Shown: positions 1 to 7,642, numbered from the stretch's first letter. The stretch is DNA of 25,655 nt from a virus (IMGVR_UViG_3300037225_000324:1-25655), one strand, 5' to 3'. Translations and numbers: made by a program. Notes: generated by a model from the letters alone, not told the origin.

Positions 1-160
1 GGAGATGTTTCAAACTCTTCCTTATTGCTTCACATCCTACCACCTCTCCCTGCATATCAATATTCTCACTCGACGCTACTCCATATATTATCCTCTTACC
101 GTTTTCCTCTTTAATCCCTGCTTTTTCTATGGGAACAAAAAACTCAAATTCGTTCAACAT
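1..160 (-). CDS. Prohead protease-like / XkdF-type N-terminus (partial)
   Basis: This gene is cut by the window edge; only its first 53 codons are present. The start is ATG at 160-158, preceded by a clear AAGGAG site with a five-base spacer. The peptide begins MLNEFEFFVPIEKAGI and then reads ILYGVASSENIDMQGEVV. The YGVAS...D.QGE pattern is typical of the N-terminal strand of phage prohead (capsid maturation) serine proteases and of the related XkdF-type domain of PBSX-like phages. Its place after portal and MuF in a head module supports this role, since such proteases cleave scaffold and capsid proteins during head maturation. The catalytic Ser and His lie outside the window and cannot be checked, so the family call is by N-terminal motif and context only. 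Confidence 0.6.
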   Translation of the reverse strand, partial: MLNEFEFFVPIEKAGIKEENGKRIIYGVASSENIDMQGEVVGCEAIRKSLKHL

Positions 161-184
161 TTGCACTCCTTATATTATAATTCC

Positions 185-208
185 GTGCCTACAAATATTC
201 GCAGGCAC
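185..208 (-). other. Intergenic hairpin before the prohead protease-like gene
   Basis: GTGCCT at 185-190 pairs with AGGCAC at 203-208, and the 12-base interior can continue pairing with G-U wobbles, making a nearly complete 24-base palindrome. It lies between the stop at 220 and the start at 160. No T-run follows on either strand, so it is not a normal terminator. It may stabilise or process the mRNA. Confidence 0.4.
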
Positions 209-219
209 AATATTTTCCT

Positions 220-432
220 TTATAAGTCAATGTTTGCGGTTGCTATTGAACTTTGCAACGCTCCGCCGTGGCTTACAACAGCGTCGTTGATGTCAGCCTT
301 GATTTCGTTCAGCATATCCTGCATCTTCTTGAGTTCAAACTTTATTGCTTGAAGATTCGGGTCAGCATTCATATTATTTTCGTGTTTAAGACCCGACGGT
401 GCGTCTATCGGTAACTTGTCTACCATTTCCAT
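220..432 (-). CDS. Small hypothetical protein, helical
   Basis: A 70-residue protein with no recognised family. Residues from about 25 on (LQAIKFELKKMQDMLNEIKA) look like an amphipathic helix or short coiled coil. Two ATGs are possible, at 432 and 426; AAAGGGGGG lies three bases before the first and nine before the second, so the second may be the better spaced. It is the first gene after the promoter at 560-595 and the terminator-like stem at 460-494, and precedes the prohead protease-like gene by 59 bases. A small accessory head or scaffold-type role is possible from position only. Confidence 0.65.
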   Translation of the reverse strand: MEMVDKLPIDAPSGLKHENNMNADPNLQAIKFELKKMQDMLNEIKADINDAVVSHGGALQSSIATANIDL

Positions 433-459
433 TCACCCCCCTTTGAAATTCAACCTAAC

Positions 460-494
460 AAAAAAGGCCAATAGCGTTTCGTCGCTATGGCCTT
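460..494 (-). terminator. Rho-independent terminator / attenuator
   Basis: On the minus strand AAGGCCATAGCG, a six-base loop and CGCTATTGGCCTT form a stem of about 12 pairs with one bulge, followed at once by a run of six T. It lies after the promoter at 560-595 and before the gene at 432, so transcripts from that promoter would end after roughly 95 bases unless read through. This makes it look like an attenuator, or the end of a short leader RNA. Confidence 0.7.
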
Positions 495-518
495 GTAATT
501 CGCCCTCTCGACCTCTTT

Positions 519-547
519 ACTAACAACTTACTAACAACTTATCCACA
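519..547 (-). promoter_or_regulatory. Tandem 11-bp repeats and DnaA-box-like site in leader
   Basis: ACTAACAACTT occurs twice in tandem (519-529 and 530-540), running into TTATCCACA (539-547), an exact match to the bacterial DnaA-box consensus TTATNCACA. The cluster is in the transcribed leader between the promoter and the attenuator. A similar cluster occurs in the second promoter leader at about 18766-18800. Confidence 0.4.
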
Positions 548-559
548 TTTCCTCTATGA

Positions 560-595
560 CCTGATTATACCACAATATATTGTGTTGTCAAGTCC
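560..595 (-). promoter_or_regulatory. Sigma70-type promoter with internal palindromic operator (copy 1)
   Basis: On the minus strand TTGACA (591-586), a 16-base spacer and TATAAT (569-564) give exact consensus boxes. The spacer contains the perfect 14-bp palindrome CACAATATATTGTG (571-584), placed where a repressor would block RNA polymerase. The 36-bp block matches the one at 18805-18840 at 33 positions by eye, so this is a repeated regulatory unit. It should drive the genes at 432 and 160. Confidence 0.75.
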
Positions 596-614
596 TTTGC
601 TTAATTTTTTTGTC

Positions 615-643
615 TTGACATTTTTGTAAAAATATGGTATACT
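615..643 (+). promoter_or_regulatory. Promoter of tnpB
   Basis: TTGACA (615-620), a 17-base spacer and TATACT (638-643) form a near-consensus sigma70 promoter. It is followed by GGAG (655-658) and the tnpB ATG at 665. It lies back to back with the minus promoter at 560-595. Confidence 0.75.
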
Positions 644-664
644 TATTAAGGACTGGAGAATAAA

Positions 665-1798
665 ATGAAACGAACTTACAAATTTAGAATATATCCCACA
701 AGGGAAACCGAAAAACAAACCAATATTGTTCTTGAACTTTGTCGTCAAATATACAATCTTTGCCTTGAACAACGTAGAGATACTTGGAAAAATTTGCAGA
801 AATCTGTTACTCGTTTTGACCAAATATATCAACTCCCTGACCTTAAAAAAGAATATCCTGAATTCACTCAAATCCCTTCGCAAACCTTGTATAATGTTGT
901 TGATAGAGTTAATCTTGCTTTTCAAGTTTTTTTTCGTAGAATTAAACAAGAGCAAAATCCAGGATACCCTCGTTTTAAAAGTTTTGGTAGATATGATTCT
1001 TTTACTCTTACACAAGCAGGATGGAAAATTCAAAGAAGTAATCTTTTTATTAAGAAAATTGGTAAATTTAAGGTTAAATTTCACCGACAAATTGAAGGAA
1101 CTATTAAAACTGTTACTATTAGTAAATCCCAATCCGGCAAATGGTTTGTTTGTTTTTCCTGTGATAATGTTTCTGAAAAGAAACTGCCAGCAATTCATAA
1201 ATCCATTGGTATTGATGTAGGTTGTGAAAGTTTTCTCACTGACAGCAATGGGTTTAAAGTAGAAAATCCAAGATTCCTTAAGCATAGTGAAGATAGATTT
1301 AAGGTTCTTCAACAGAAAATGTCTAAACAATCTTTGAAATCTAATCGCCGTAAAAAGACTAAACAGTTGATTGCAAGAGTATTTGAAAAGATTACTAATC
1401 AGCGTCTTGACTTCCATCATAAAGTTGCAAAACATTATGTGGATAATTACTATACTATTTGTCACGAAAAGATGAATGCGTTTACGAGTTTCAGAAATCT
1501 CAATAGGAGCATGAGAGATGTTGCTTGGTTTCAGTTCTTCAATATACTTCACTACAAAGCGGAAGAGGCTGGTAGAGAAGTCATTGAAGTTCCTGCCAAA
1601 GATACCTCTCAACGGTGTAGCGGTTGTGGAGAGATTGTTCCCAAATCTCTCGGTATTCGTGTTCATAACTGCCCTCACTGTCACACACTCCTTGATAGAG
1701 ACTTTAATTCTGCACTCAATATTTTACGGCTCGGTGCGAGCCGACAGGGTAAAAGCAACTCTCCAGTTGATTCACCCTGTAAAATTCTTATCTTTTGA
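665..1798 (+). CDS. tnpB: TnpB RNA-guided endonuclease
   Basis: A full-length 377-residue TnpB. TnpB proteins are omega-RNA-guided RuvC nucleases of IS200/IS605 elements, ancestors of Cas12, that cut target DNA next to a short TAM. Visible parts are the N-terminal MKRTYKFRIYPT segment, the RuvC-I motif IGIDVG with Asp about 184, the RuvC-II segment YTICHEKMNAF with Glu about 268, a CxxC...CxxC zinc finger (Cys about 318, 321, 336, 339) and the RuvC-III motif LDRDFNSALNI (Asp about 344/346). All catalytic motifs are intact, so it is probably active. It runs opposite to every other gene. The start follows GGAG with a six-base spacer. Its last codons also encode the likely omega-RNA hairpins and overlap the end of the gene at 1772-2002. 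Confidence 0.93.
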   Translation: MKRTYKFRIYPTRETEKQTNIVLELCRQIYNLCLEQRRDTWKNLQKSVTRFDQIYQLPDLKKEYPEFTQIPSQTLYNVVDRVNLAFQVFFRRIKQEQNPGYPRFKSFGRYDSFTLTQAGWKIQRSNLFIKKIGKFKVKFHRQIEGTIKTVTISKSQSGKWFVCFSCDNVSEKKLPAIHKSIGIDVGCESFLTDSNGFKVENPRFLKHSEDRFKVLQQKMSKQSLKSNRRKKTKQLIARVFEKITNQRLDFHHKVAKHYVDNYYTICHEKMNAFTSFRNLNRSMRDVAWFQFFNILHYKAEEAGREVIEVPAKDTSQRCSGCGEIVPKSLGIRVHNCPHCHTLLDRDFNSALNILRLGASRQGKSNSPVDSPCKILIF

Positions 1799-1806
1799 TA
1801 AAGAAT
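1727..1806 (+). ncRNA. Candidate omega-RNA (3' part of tnpB)
   Basis: The 3' end of tnpB folds into CGGCTCG-GTG-CGAGCCG (1727-1743). Directly after it is a second stem, ACAGGGT (1744-1750) with ACCCTGT (1774-1780), with an inner CAACT/AGTTG stem (1756-1760/1765-1769). A third short stem follows (ATTCTTATC with GATAAAGAAT, about 1784-1805). TnpB guide RNAs are known to overlap the tnpB 3' end and run out through the right end, with the guide in flanking DNA. The guide would then start near 1800. Exact RNA ends are not determined. Confidence 0.5.
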
Positions 1807-2002
1807 AGTTCACCAAGTCTTTATTTAAAATAACCATACTATCCGTTTTTGCCAAGATTTCCAACTTCACTTCCTGCCTGCAAAATGGACATATCTCCCA
1901 AACTCCATCTGATTTCACAATTATTATATTATTCCTAATTACGAGTTCGCCATTAGGACGTTTAATAATAAGCGTGTGCTTGCAAGACGGACATTGGGTC
2001 AT
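1772..2002 (-). CDS. Small zinc-ribbon protein, C-terminus overlapping tnpB
   Basis: A 76-residue protein with two CxxC knuckles, TQCPSC at the N-terminus and ICPFC in the middle, forming one zinc ribbon. It resembles small phage zinc-binding regulators (Com-like), but no firm family is claimed. The start is ATG at 2002 after AGGAGGG, overlapping the upstream stop as TGATG. The last codons (KNFTG-stop) come from the overlap with the convergent tnpB 3' end, so the native C-terminus was probably replaced when the element inserted. Confidence 0.75.
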   Translation of the reverse strand: MTQCPSCKHTLIIKRPNGELVIRNNIIIVKSDGVWEICPFCRQEVKLEILAKTDSMVILNKDLVNYSLSKDKNFTG

Positions 2003-3201
2003 CAATCCCTCCTAATAATCAACGGTCTAACCGTTAGACTTTTATTGAGGTTGTAAATAAAATGAGAAAATGATTTTTCCCAATCCGCCTTTTCGTATTT
2101 CAAATAGGTTTCCATTCCTGGCGTTACCTGAACAGGGCTTTGTGAAAATTCTGGTAACATACCTGATTTCGGTAATGTCAATATCGTTATTTCGTGTTCA
2201 CCAACAGGTTGAGTATTCATATTAACCTGCACGGAATCTTTGAACTTGCCTCCAGACCGAATATCCGGAACATCCCAAGCATTTTTAAGTGATGTTTTTG
2301 AACCGGTCTTTCCATATTTATAGAATATCCCTACAACCCGTTTCTTTTCCTCATCGCTTCTTGGCTGAAAAACAATAGTGTGTTCTACTGACTTGGCAAA
2401 AGGTCGTCCACGACTATAATCATTATCTTTTGTTTCTTTATTCATTAAATATTTCGGGTAATCATCGTATGGGTTGCCTTTCAAATCCTCATATTTTATA
2501 CCATCTTCTTTATCCCAATCTTTCCAAACGAACTTTGACCCACGTTGTAAAACAGCATAGGGAACGTCGCCTACTTCGTCTCTTACTTTTGATAAAAGTT
2601 CTGCTGTATGTTCCGGATGAGAATTATACATAGAATAGGAAATGGTCAAAGGGTCTTTCAGGAATGTCTTATTAAAACCTTTTTGCTGAACCTCGTATCG
2701 AGCATAATTATAACCTGTTGCCTGCTTTGTTTTGATAATAGCATCGCCAATTTTCTCAATATCCTTGCTGACAAATTCGTGAAAATCCTGCACAAGATTC
2801 TTGGTAACACTATTAAAATCCTTAACGTATTCCTTAATTGCTTCCTCGCCGGATTTCTTACCGTGAGTATCTTTCTTGGTAGGCATTACGAATTTTTCCA
2901 CTTTTTCTTGCGGTTCAACTTTTGGCGTTTCCTTTTCTTTTGCCGGAACTGTCAATTTCGGCTGTTCCTTTGTTTTGGCTGGTTCTTTTTCGTGCAACTT
3001 TGTTTCCGAACTGTATTCTTTTCCCTGTGCGTCCTCATACCAGTAAATCCACTTTTGGGTTTTAGGGTCTCTTTCACGCCTCTTATATTTATGCCCTGGC
3101 CTTTCCTTACCGTAAGACGCACTATGTCCACCGACTTTAACAGGCGGAACAGCAGGTGGGGTCAAGGCTTTCTCAATTATCAATTTAGGATTTCTTAACA
3201 T
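2002..3201 (-). CDS. Phage head-module protein with GHKY-RRE motif, 399 aa
   Basis: No known fold is recognised. The N-terminus carries a short motif at about residues 36-61, GHKYKRRERDP followed by WIYWYEDAQGK, shared with the proteins at 4521-7619 and 12424-13590. A Lys/Glu/Pro-rich linker follows (about 65-115), then a charged helical segment (about 118-165) and a globular C-terminal half. The C-terminal half looks like a compact enzyme or binding domain of unknown type. It follows MuF and a 66-residue gene in the same operon. Position and the shared motif suggest a minor virion or injected protein (inference). The start ATG at 3201 has AAAGG nine bases upstream and overlaps the preceding stop. 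Confidence 0.8.
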   Translation of the reverse strand: MLRNPKLIIEKALTPPAVPPVKVGGHSASYGKERPGHKYKRRERDPKTQKWIYWYEDAQGKEYSSETKLHEKEPAKTKEQPKLTVPAKEKETPKVEPQEKVEKFVMPTKKDTHGKKSGEEAIKEYVKDFNSVTKNLVQDFHEFVSKDIEKIGDAIIKTKQATGYNYARYEVQQKGFNKTFLKDPLTISYSMYNSHPEHTAELLSKVRDEVGDVPYAVLQRGSKFVWKDWDKEDGIKYEDLKGNPYDDYPKYLMNKETKDNDYSRGRPFAKSVEHTIVFQPRSDEEKKRVVGIFYKYGKTGSKTSLKNAWDVPDIRSGGKFKDSVQVNMNTQPVGEHEITILTLPKSGMLPEFSQSPVQVTPGMETYLKYEKADWEKSFSHFIYNLNKSLTVRPLIIRRD

Positions 3202-3385
3202 ATAGTTTTACCTTTTTCTTTTTACGTTTACCAACATTAAATTCCTCACCGTATTCTTTCTTAACCCCACGTAAGGCTCTCTTCGCCTCAACTTGGAGAA
3301 TTAAATGAGGCAAAGTTTCTATCTGTTTATTCAATGAGATAATATAATCCGTAAAGTCCGTTTTATGCGTCCTGATTTGTCCCAT
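3185..3385 (-). CDS. Small hypothetical basic protein
   Basis: A 66-residue protein with an acidic/neutral first half and a very basic tail (GKRKKKKVKLYVKKS). No family is recognised. AAAAGGGGG precedes the ATG at 3385. It starts one base after the MuF stop and overlaps the next gene by 17 bases, so it is part of the head operon. The tail could bind nucleic acid. Confidence 0.7.
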   Translation of the reverse strand: MGQIRTHKTDFTDYIISLNKQIETLPHLILQVEAKRALRGVKKEYGEEFNVGKRKKKKVKLYVKKS

Positions 3386-3386
3386 T

Positions 3387-4160
3387 TTATTTTCCCCCTT
3401 TTGTTATTCCTATTGAAAAATAACAGCGACACCCTGGATGACAAGGTATAACCCCTGGCAACCAATTTTTTCTATCTAATCCGTAATTTGTTTTTCCTGC
3501 CCACGTATAATTCTCATTAGTAATAATTGTAGGATTCGTTGGTGCATTTTTCCTATATATAAATTCACGACCATTTATCAATTTCAAACATTCAGGGCAA
3601 GCACCTGCCAACGAATGCCCTACAATCATTTCCTCTTCAACTAAATTAAGAAAGAAACCCATTATTGCCATCCGTGAATTTTCAGTAATGGCAATTAACC
3701 GCCAATTTTTGTTAATTTTCTCAAACTTTTTATACAGTTCGTGTGCTACCTGTTGAGCCGGTATCTTTCCTAAATACGACTGAATTAACGTTGTCCTGAT
3801 TTCTTTCCGTGCATCGTCCTGAATCCCTTTTATATAAGTTCCAACGTCCTGATAAGCGAGGTCAATCGCTTTCTTGGTATCAGCACTTGCCGGAAACGCT
3901 ATCTTTGAAATATCAGCCATAAGGTCATCAGGAACATTTGCATCCTCAATTTTCTTGGCCGAGAAATCTATATTAGGAACGTCTTTCAATTCGTTAATGT
4001 TCTTACCTTTTCTGGAATATAAATACAGCATAATACCAAGGAACACCACTACCTGTGACCATGTGCTTACCTTGGTATCAACAGGCTTAAATGCGTCATT
4101 GATAACATCATCAATGAACTGCATTTCTTTTTCTTTTAATGACTGTTCGGGGTTATACAC
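3387..4160 (-). CDS. MuF-like minor head protein
   Basis: A 257-residue protein of the phage Mu gpF / SPP1 gp7 family, minor capsid proteins that enter the head near the portal and often accompany DNA into the cell. The diagnostic C-terminal part is present: WRLIAITENSRMAIMGFF, then GACPECLKLINGREF and finally VIPCHPGCRCYFSI, the conserved Cys/His end of the family. Residues about 33-50 (TWSQVVVFLGIMLYLYS) are hydrophobic. The start is GTG at 4160 after GGAGG at about 10 bases, with ATG at 4124 as an alternative. It overlaps the preceding gene by 25 bases. Confidence 0.88.
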   Translation of the reverse strand: MYNPEQSLKEKEMQFIDDVINDAFKPVDTKVSTWSQVVVFLGIMLYLYSRKGKNINELKDVPNIDFSAKKIEDANVPDDLMADISKIAFPASADTKKAIDLAYQDVGTYIKGIQDDARKEIRTTLIQSYLGKIPAQQVAHELYKKFEKINKNWRLIAITENSRMAIMGFFLNLVEEEMIVGHSLAGACPECLKLINGREFIYRKNAPTNPTIITNENYTWAGKTNYGLDRKNWLPGVIPCHPGCRCYFSIGITKGGK

Positions 4161-4519
4161 GACCTGATTTCCTCCAATGTAATTCTTACGCCTTTTTTAA
4201 GTTCCTCATCCGTAACGTCCAGTATCAATCCAGTATTCATTGTGTTGCATATCCCAAACTGCCAATAAGCCCCTCCTGACGTATGTTCGTGGAACAGCCT
4301 TAAAAGACTTATCCCATTATTAAGATGTTTAAGTTTAACAACGGCTTTTCTTAAATATTCATCAACTTTAAGCGTATTCAAAAACCAAGTTTTCCGAATT
4401 TTAGCCTTTTCACGGGTCTTACAAACAACAATATATTTCTTATGTTTTTCATCCCACACAATCCACGCCCTGCGTTTTAATTTCCCATTCTCTATTGATG
4501 TGATTTTCGCTCCAAACAT
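4136..4519 (-). CDS. Hypothetical head-operon protein, 127 aa
   Basis: No family is recognised. It begins MFGAKITSIENGKLKRRAWI, with WIVWDEKHKKYIVVCKTR resembling a small beta-rich fold, then a helical C-terminal half. The ATG at 4519 is chosen because GGGGG lies seven bases upstream; the frame is open further upstream but only with a TTG. It starts immediately after the stop of the 1032-residue gene and overlaps MuF, so it is translated in the same operon. It may be a partner or inhibitor of the large enzyme upstream, by position only. Confidence 0.7.
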   Translation of the reverse strand: MFGAKITSIENGKLKRRAWIVWDEKHKKYIVVCKTREKAKIRKTWFLNTLKVDEYLRKAVVKLKHLNNGISLLRLFHEHTSGGAYWQFGICNTMNTGLILDVTDEELKKGVRITLEEIRSCITPNSH

Positions 4520-4520
4520 A

Positions 4521-7500
4521 CTACATCCCCCTTCTTTCAAATTCTCTTATTACTGCTTTTTTTACAAGTCCATCAGGATGAACATTATACATATACTGCA
4601 ATAAATCTTTAGGAATCTCGTTTACCCATTTATCAAGACCCTTATCCTGTATTGTTCCACCGCCTGCCACTAACGCAGGAACAACGTATTCCTCCCATTT
4701 TTGTTCTAATTTTAAATCCGGATTTTCACGAATCTTTTTCCATACTTTGTCTTGGTCATCTATCCCACGTAATTCAGCATCATCCTTTATATACAAATCG
4801 TGATTAGGATTATTATTATTAAATAATTTTATGAATGTTACTCTTTTATCTCCATCCATATTTTCCATAAGTTCTTTAGCATATCCATATCGTATATGTT
4901 CATTCTCTTCGTTATGGTATTTTTCAAACAAATTCCCTTGAAATTTATTCAATTTATTTTTCATAAACGCATAACGATATTCGTAATTTTTCATTGCGTC
5001 ATATACTTTCGCACCGGTATCTCCACCACCCATACCCATAGCGTAAACTTTCCGCATTTGCTTGTAATTAAGATTTTCCATAAGTAATTTAGTTACTTTT
5101 TCCTCTTTTTGTTGGTCATTTAATATGCGGTCGCCTTTTATTTTTTTAAATTCGTCATAACCTTTCATGTTTTCTAAAATTTCCTTTTCAAACGATTCTC
5201 TTTTATGTTGTAAATCCATATCTCGGTATTGCGTGCCAACAGGCATTTTATCTGCTATTTCTTTTCTCAAATCATCCAATGCCGCCCTGTCTTTAACCAT
5301 TTTGAATGATAAAAAATCCTTGCTTTCAAAATTACCCATTTTGTATATATGGTCATAAAGACCTTCATTTTCCGGAATCGATTCTATTTGTTTCGTGTGA
5401 ACAGTCCCGTCTGGTGTATCACCTGATTCTTCTGACGAAGTTCCTTGAAAATTACTGCCAAAAAAATCTTTCCAGTAAGCAGAATATGTTTCTGTGATTT
5501 CTTCATATTCAGGCAATTCCTTATCAATCCCGTTTGATTCCCAACTATTAGGAATTGTTTTTCTTACCAATAATTTATCCATACGATTAAATATTATTTT
5601 AACTTGATAATCGGGATATTCTATACCGCTTTCTTTTATTGTTTTCTCGATTTTATCTTTATTTTGTTTATATAGTTTCTCAAATTTATCCAATATATCT
5701 TTCGGTATTTTTTTGCCTCTTTCCATACTAACTACAGCTGAATTATGTTGAGCATACGCAAAATTCAATCCATTATCAATTGCGTAAATCTTTCCTTTAT
5801 CGTCTCTCATAAAATTCTTTGCGTGCCTATCAGACGCACCAGTTATAAAATCAAACATAGCCAATCTAATTCTATCTCCCTTTTTCGTATTCTTTCTGAA
5901 CATATCCCAATTCCAGCCCAAATCATCAAATGTTTTAGCGTTTTGAACGAAATACTGCAAAGACGCCGGCGTTCCTATATCTTTTTTCTTTAAAAACATT
6001 TTATTAACAAAATCAGCATTTAATTTTTTTTCTACTGTTTGAGGGACAACATCGAATCCCAACAAAGTATCAATCTTATACGCAAGAATCTCTCTCAAAT
6101 ATTGTGTCTTATCTGCCACGGTTTGCCTTATGTTTTCCCCTTTGATTCGAGAATCCCTTTCCCCTACTTTTGATTTTAACATTCCTTCCCCATCACCTTT
6201 AATGGTAACTTTAACAGCCGAATTAACGCCATTTTTATAATCTTGGCTATACGAGAAATCCCTTTTCCATAAAATAGTTTCAAGCAAATTTCTGTTTTGT
6301 TTATTAAATATCTTTTCTTGCGGAATAGTTATTGGTGCTTCCATCAAATACTGTTCCTTTGAGAATTGTTCGTGTGGTGCGAGTTCCGTATCGGATATTG
6401 CACCTTTCTTTTTATACTTTTCCCAATGCTTTGCGTGCTTATCGTGAAACGCCGGCTTGTGCTTGCCTTCATCGTGTAACGGCACTTTTGAGGAAATTAT
6501 TTTGCCTTGGGTGTCCTTATAATAATAAGTGTAATCACCAGGCTGTCCCTCACGTCTCAAATACTTGTGCCCTGCTCTCATCTTGCCTTTTTGCGGTGAC
6601 GGTTTCATTCCTGACGGCATTGTCACTTTTGGTGCGGATACTTTCGGTGCTGTTGTTGATTTAGCACCGCTTGAAGGTGGTTTTCCCGTTGCGGTAACAT
6701 CCGCTTTCTCAATCTTTTCCATAAACTTATGTAAAACATATTTATTCAAAAATGCAAGTTTCTGTTTGCCGGTCTCACCATTAAACCGGCCAGTTAAACC
6801 TGTTACAGCAAAACAAAAACTTTCAACAAAATCCTCTTTTGGATTACGTTTGGCATACCACCGGACAAAATCTGTGCCTGCTTTGAATTGCCAAGGCGAT
6901 ATTAACGTAGGTGCGTCCTTTTCCCTCAAAACAAGACGCTTATACCCTTTATCCGGCTTATCTGACCCGATTTTTCCCCAACCACTTATACTTGTCCACT
7001 CTTTTTTGTCACTGAACCCGTTTGCGTCATCTATTACGTGACCTATTTCGTGGACTGCGACCTGCGTGACTTTGGATATTGAGTGCCCTTTCCCGTCCTC
7101 GTATCTTGTTTTAATATCGAATATTTCAGGATTAAGCATGATTTTCTTTTCTGCCTCAATGTATTTCCCGTGATTAGGATAAAGACGTTTGCTCTTACCC
7201 ATACGTTCATCAAGAATTATCGATTTAACATGGCCTTTTAATACTTTAGCAGGAATTTCTTTCAGGGCTTCCAATAACTGTTTGGCGGTTTTATTGTCAA
7301 AATTATCAGATAACGTTATCCCATAGGTTTTCTCGATTTCCTCAACAACGCTGTCATTCTCGGATTTCCTAATTTCCGACAAGCCAAGATTTTCAAATAT
7401 CTTTTTCTCAATATCAAATAGGGCGTCCGATACAGGCTTGAAAATCATTTCCTCGGCAAGTGCCAATGAACCAATTGAATGCGGTTGCCAGAGTTTACGC

Positions 7501-7619
7501 AGTTCTTCTTGAATCTTTTTTTTATTTTTTGCTTTTTCTAATAAAGAAAATATTTGGGGAATACTCTTAATGATTTTTTCTTTAGTAACATATTTCCCAA
7601 TTTTGAACCGTATTTTCAT
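4521..7619 (-). CDS. Polyvalent phage protein: zincin peptidase + kinase-like domain, 1032 aa
   Basis: A large multidomain protein between portal and MuF. Residues about 185-270 hold a zinc metallopeptidase signature, VHEIGHVID (His190, Glu191, His194), with a likely third ligand in EDFVESFCF (Glu266). After a Ser/Pro/Lys linker comes the GHKYLRRE...YTYYYKDTQGK motif (about 350-373) shared with other head-module proteins. Residues about 440-700 resemble a protein/lipid-kinase fold of the HipA / PI3-4K-like type: catalytic loop FITGASDRHAKNFM (Asp597, His599, Asn602), metal-binding YAIDNGLNF (Asp615), and a possible ATP lysine in AVKVTIKG. The last 330 residues are helical and unknown. Combining several effector activities next to MuF fits the polyvalent proteins thought to be injected with phage DNA. 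The peptidase call is strong; the kinase-like call is by motif. The stop is TAG. Confidence 0.85.
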   Translation of the reverse strand: MKIRFKIGKYVTKEKIIKSIPQIFSLLEKAKNKKKIQEELRKLWQPHSIGSLALAEEMIFKPVSDALFDIEKKIFENLGLSEIRKSENDSVVEEIEKTYGITLSDNFDNKTAKQLLEALKEIPAKVLKGHVKSIILDERMGKSKRLYPNHGKYIEAEKKIMLNPEIFDIKTRYEDGKGHSISKVTQVAVHEIGHVIDDANGFSDKKEWTSISGWGKIGSDKPDKGYKRLVLREKDAPTLISPWQFKAGTDFVRWYAKRNPKEDFVESFCFAVTGLTGRFNGETGKQKLAFLNKYVLHKFMEKIEKADVTATGKPPSSGAKSTTAPKVSAPKVTMPSGMKPSPQKGKMRAGHKYLRREGQPGDYTYYYKDTQGKIISSKVPLHDEGKHKPAFHDKHAKHWEKYKKKGAISDTELAPHEQFSKEQYLMEAPITIPQEKIFNKQNRNLLETILWKRDFSYSQDYKNGVNSAVKVTIKGDGEGMLKSKVGERDSRIKGENIRQTVADKTQYLREILAYKIDTLLGFDVVPQTVEKKLNADFVNKMFLKKKDIGTPASLQYFVQNAKTFDDLGWNWDMFRKNTKKGDRIRLAMFDFITGASDRHAKNFMRDDKGKIYAIDNGLNFAYAQHNSAVVSMERGKKIPKDILDKFEKLYKQNKDKIEKTIKESGIEYPDYQVKIIFNRMDKLLVRKTIPNSWESNGIDKELPEYEEITETYSAYWKDFFGSNFQGTSSEESGDTPDGTVHTKQIESIPENEGLYDHIYKMGNFESKDFLSFKMVKDRAALDDLRKEIADKMPVGTQYRDMDLQHKRESFEKEILENMKGYDEFKKIKGDRILNDQQKEEKVTKLLMENLNYKQMRKVYAMGMGGGDTGAKVYDAMKNYEYRYAFMKNKLNKFQGNLFEKYHNEENEHIRYGYAKELMENMDGDKRVTFIKLFNNNNPNHDLYIKDDAELRGIDDQDKVWKKIRENPDLKLEQKWEEYVVPALVAGGGTIQDKGLDKWVNEIPKDLLQYMYNVHPDGLVKKAVIREFERRGM

Positions 7620-7642
7620 TGAATCACCATAATTGTTTTATA

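Larger units (their letters stand above)
605..1806 (+). mobile_element. IS200/IS605-type element carrying tnpB only (ends approximate)
   Basis: This is the only plus-strand gene in a minus-strand operon, with its own promoter and a structured 3' end. No tnpA (Y1 transposase) is seen on either side, so it resembles the tnpB-only (IS1341-like) members of the family. The left end should lie between the minus promoter (595) and the plus promoter (615). The right end lies near 1800, where the 3' end of tnpB overlaps the end of the neighbouring zinc-ribbon gene. Exact ends and target site cannot be fixed without an empty site. Confidence 0.55.

Noticed and set aside
170-180. Promoter -10 (TATAAT) before the prohead protease-like gene
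   Set aside because: No matching -35 box at 16-18 bases, and the region is AT-rich, so the match is likely chance.
554-1684. Long minus-strand open frame opposite tnpB
   Set aside because: It is the antisense of a gene with all TnpB motifs; it has no ribosome site and a composition unlike a real protein.
2608-3198. Plus-strand 196-aa open frame rich in Phe/Leu
   Set aside because: It is the complement of a Lys/Glu-rich coding region, which gives Phe/Leu-rich frames; no ribosome site or motif.
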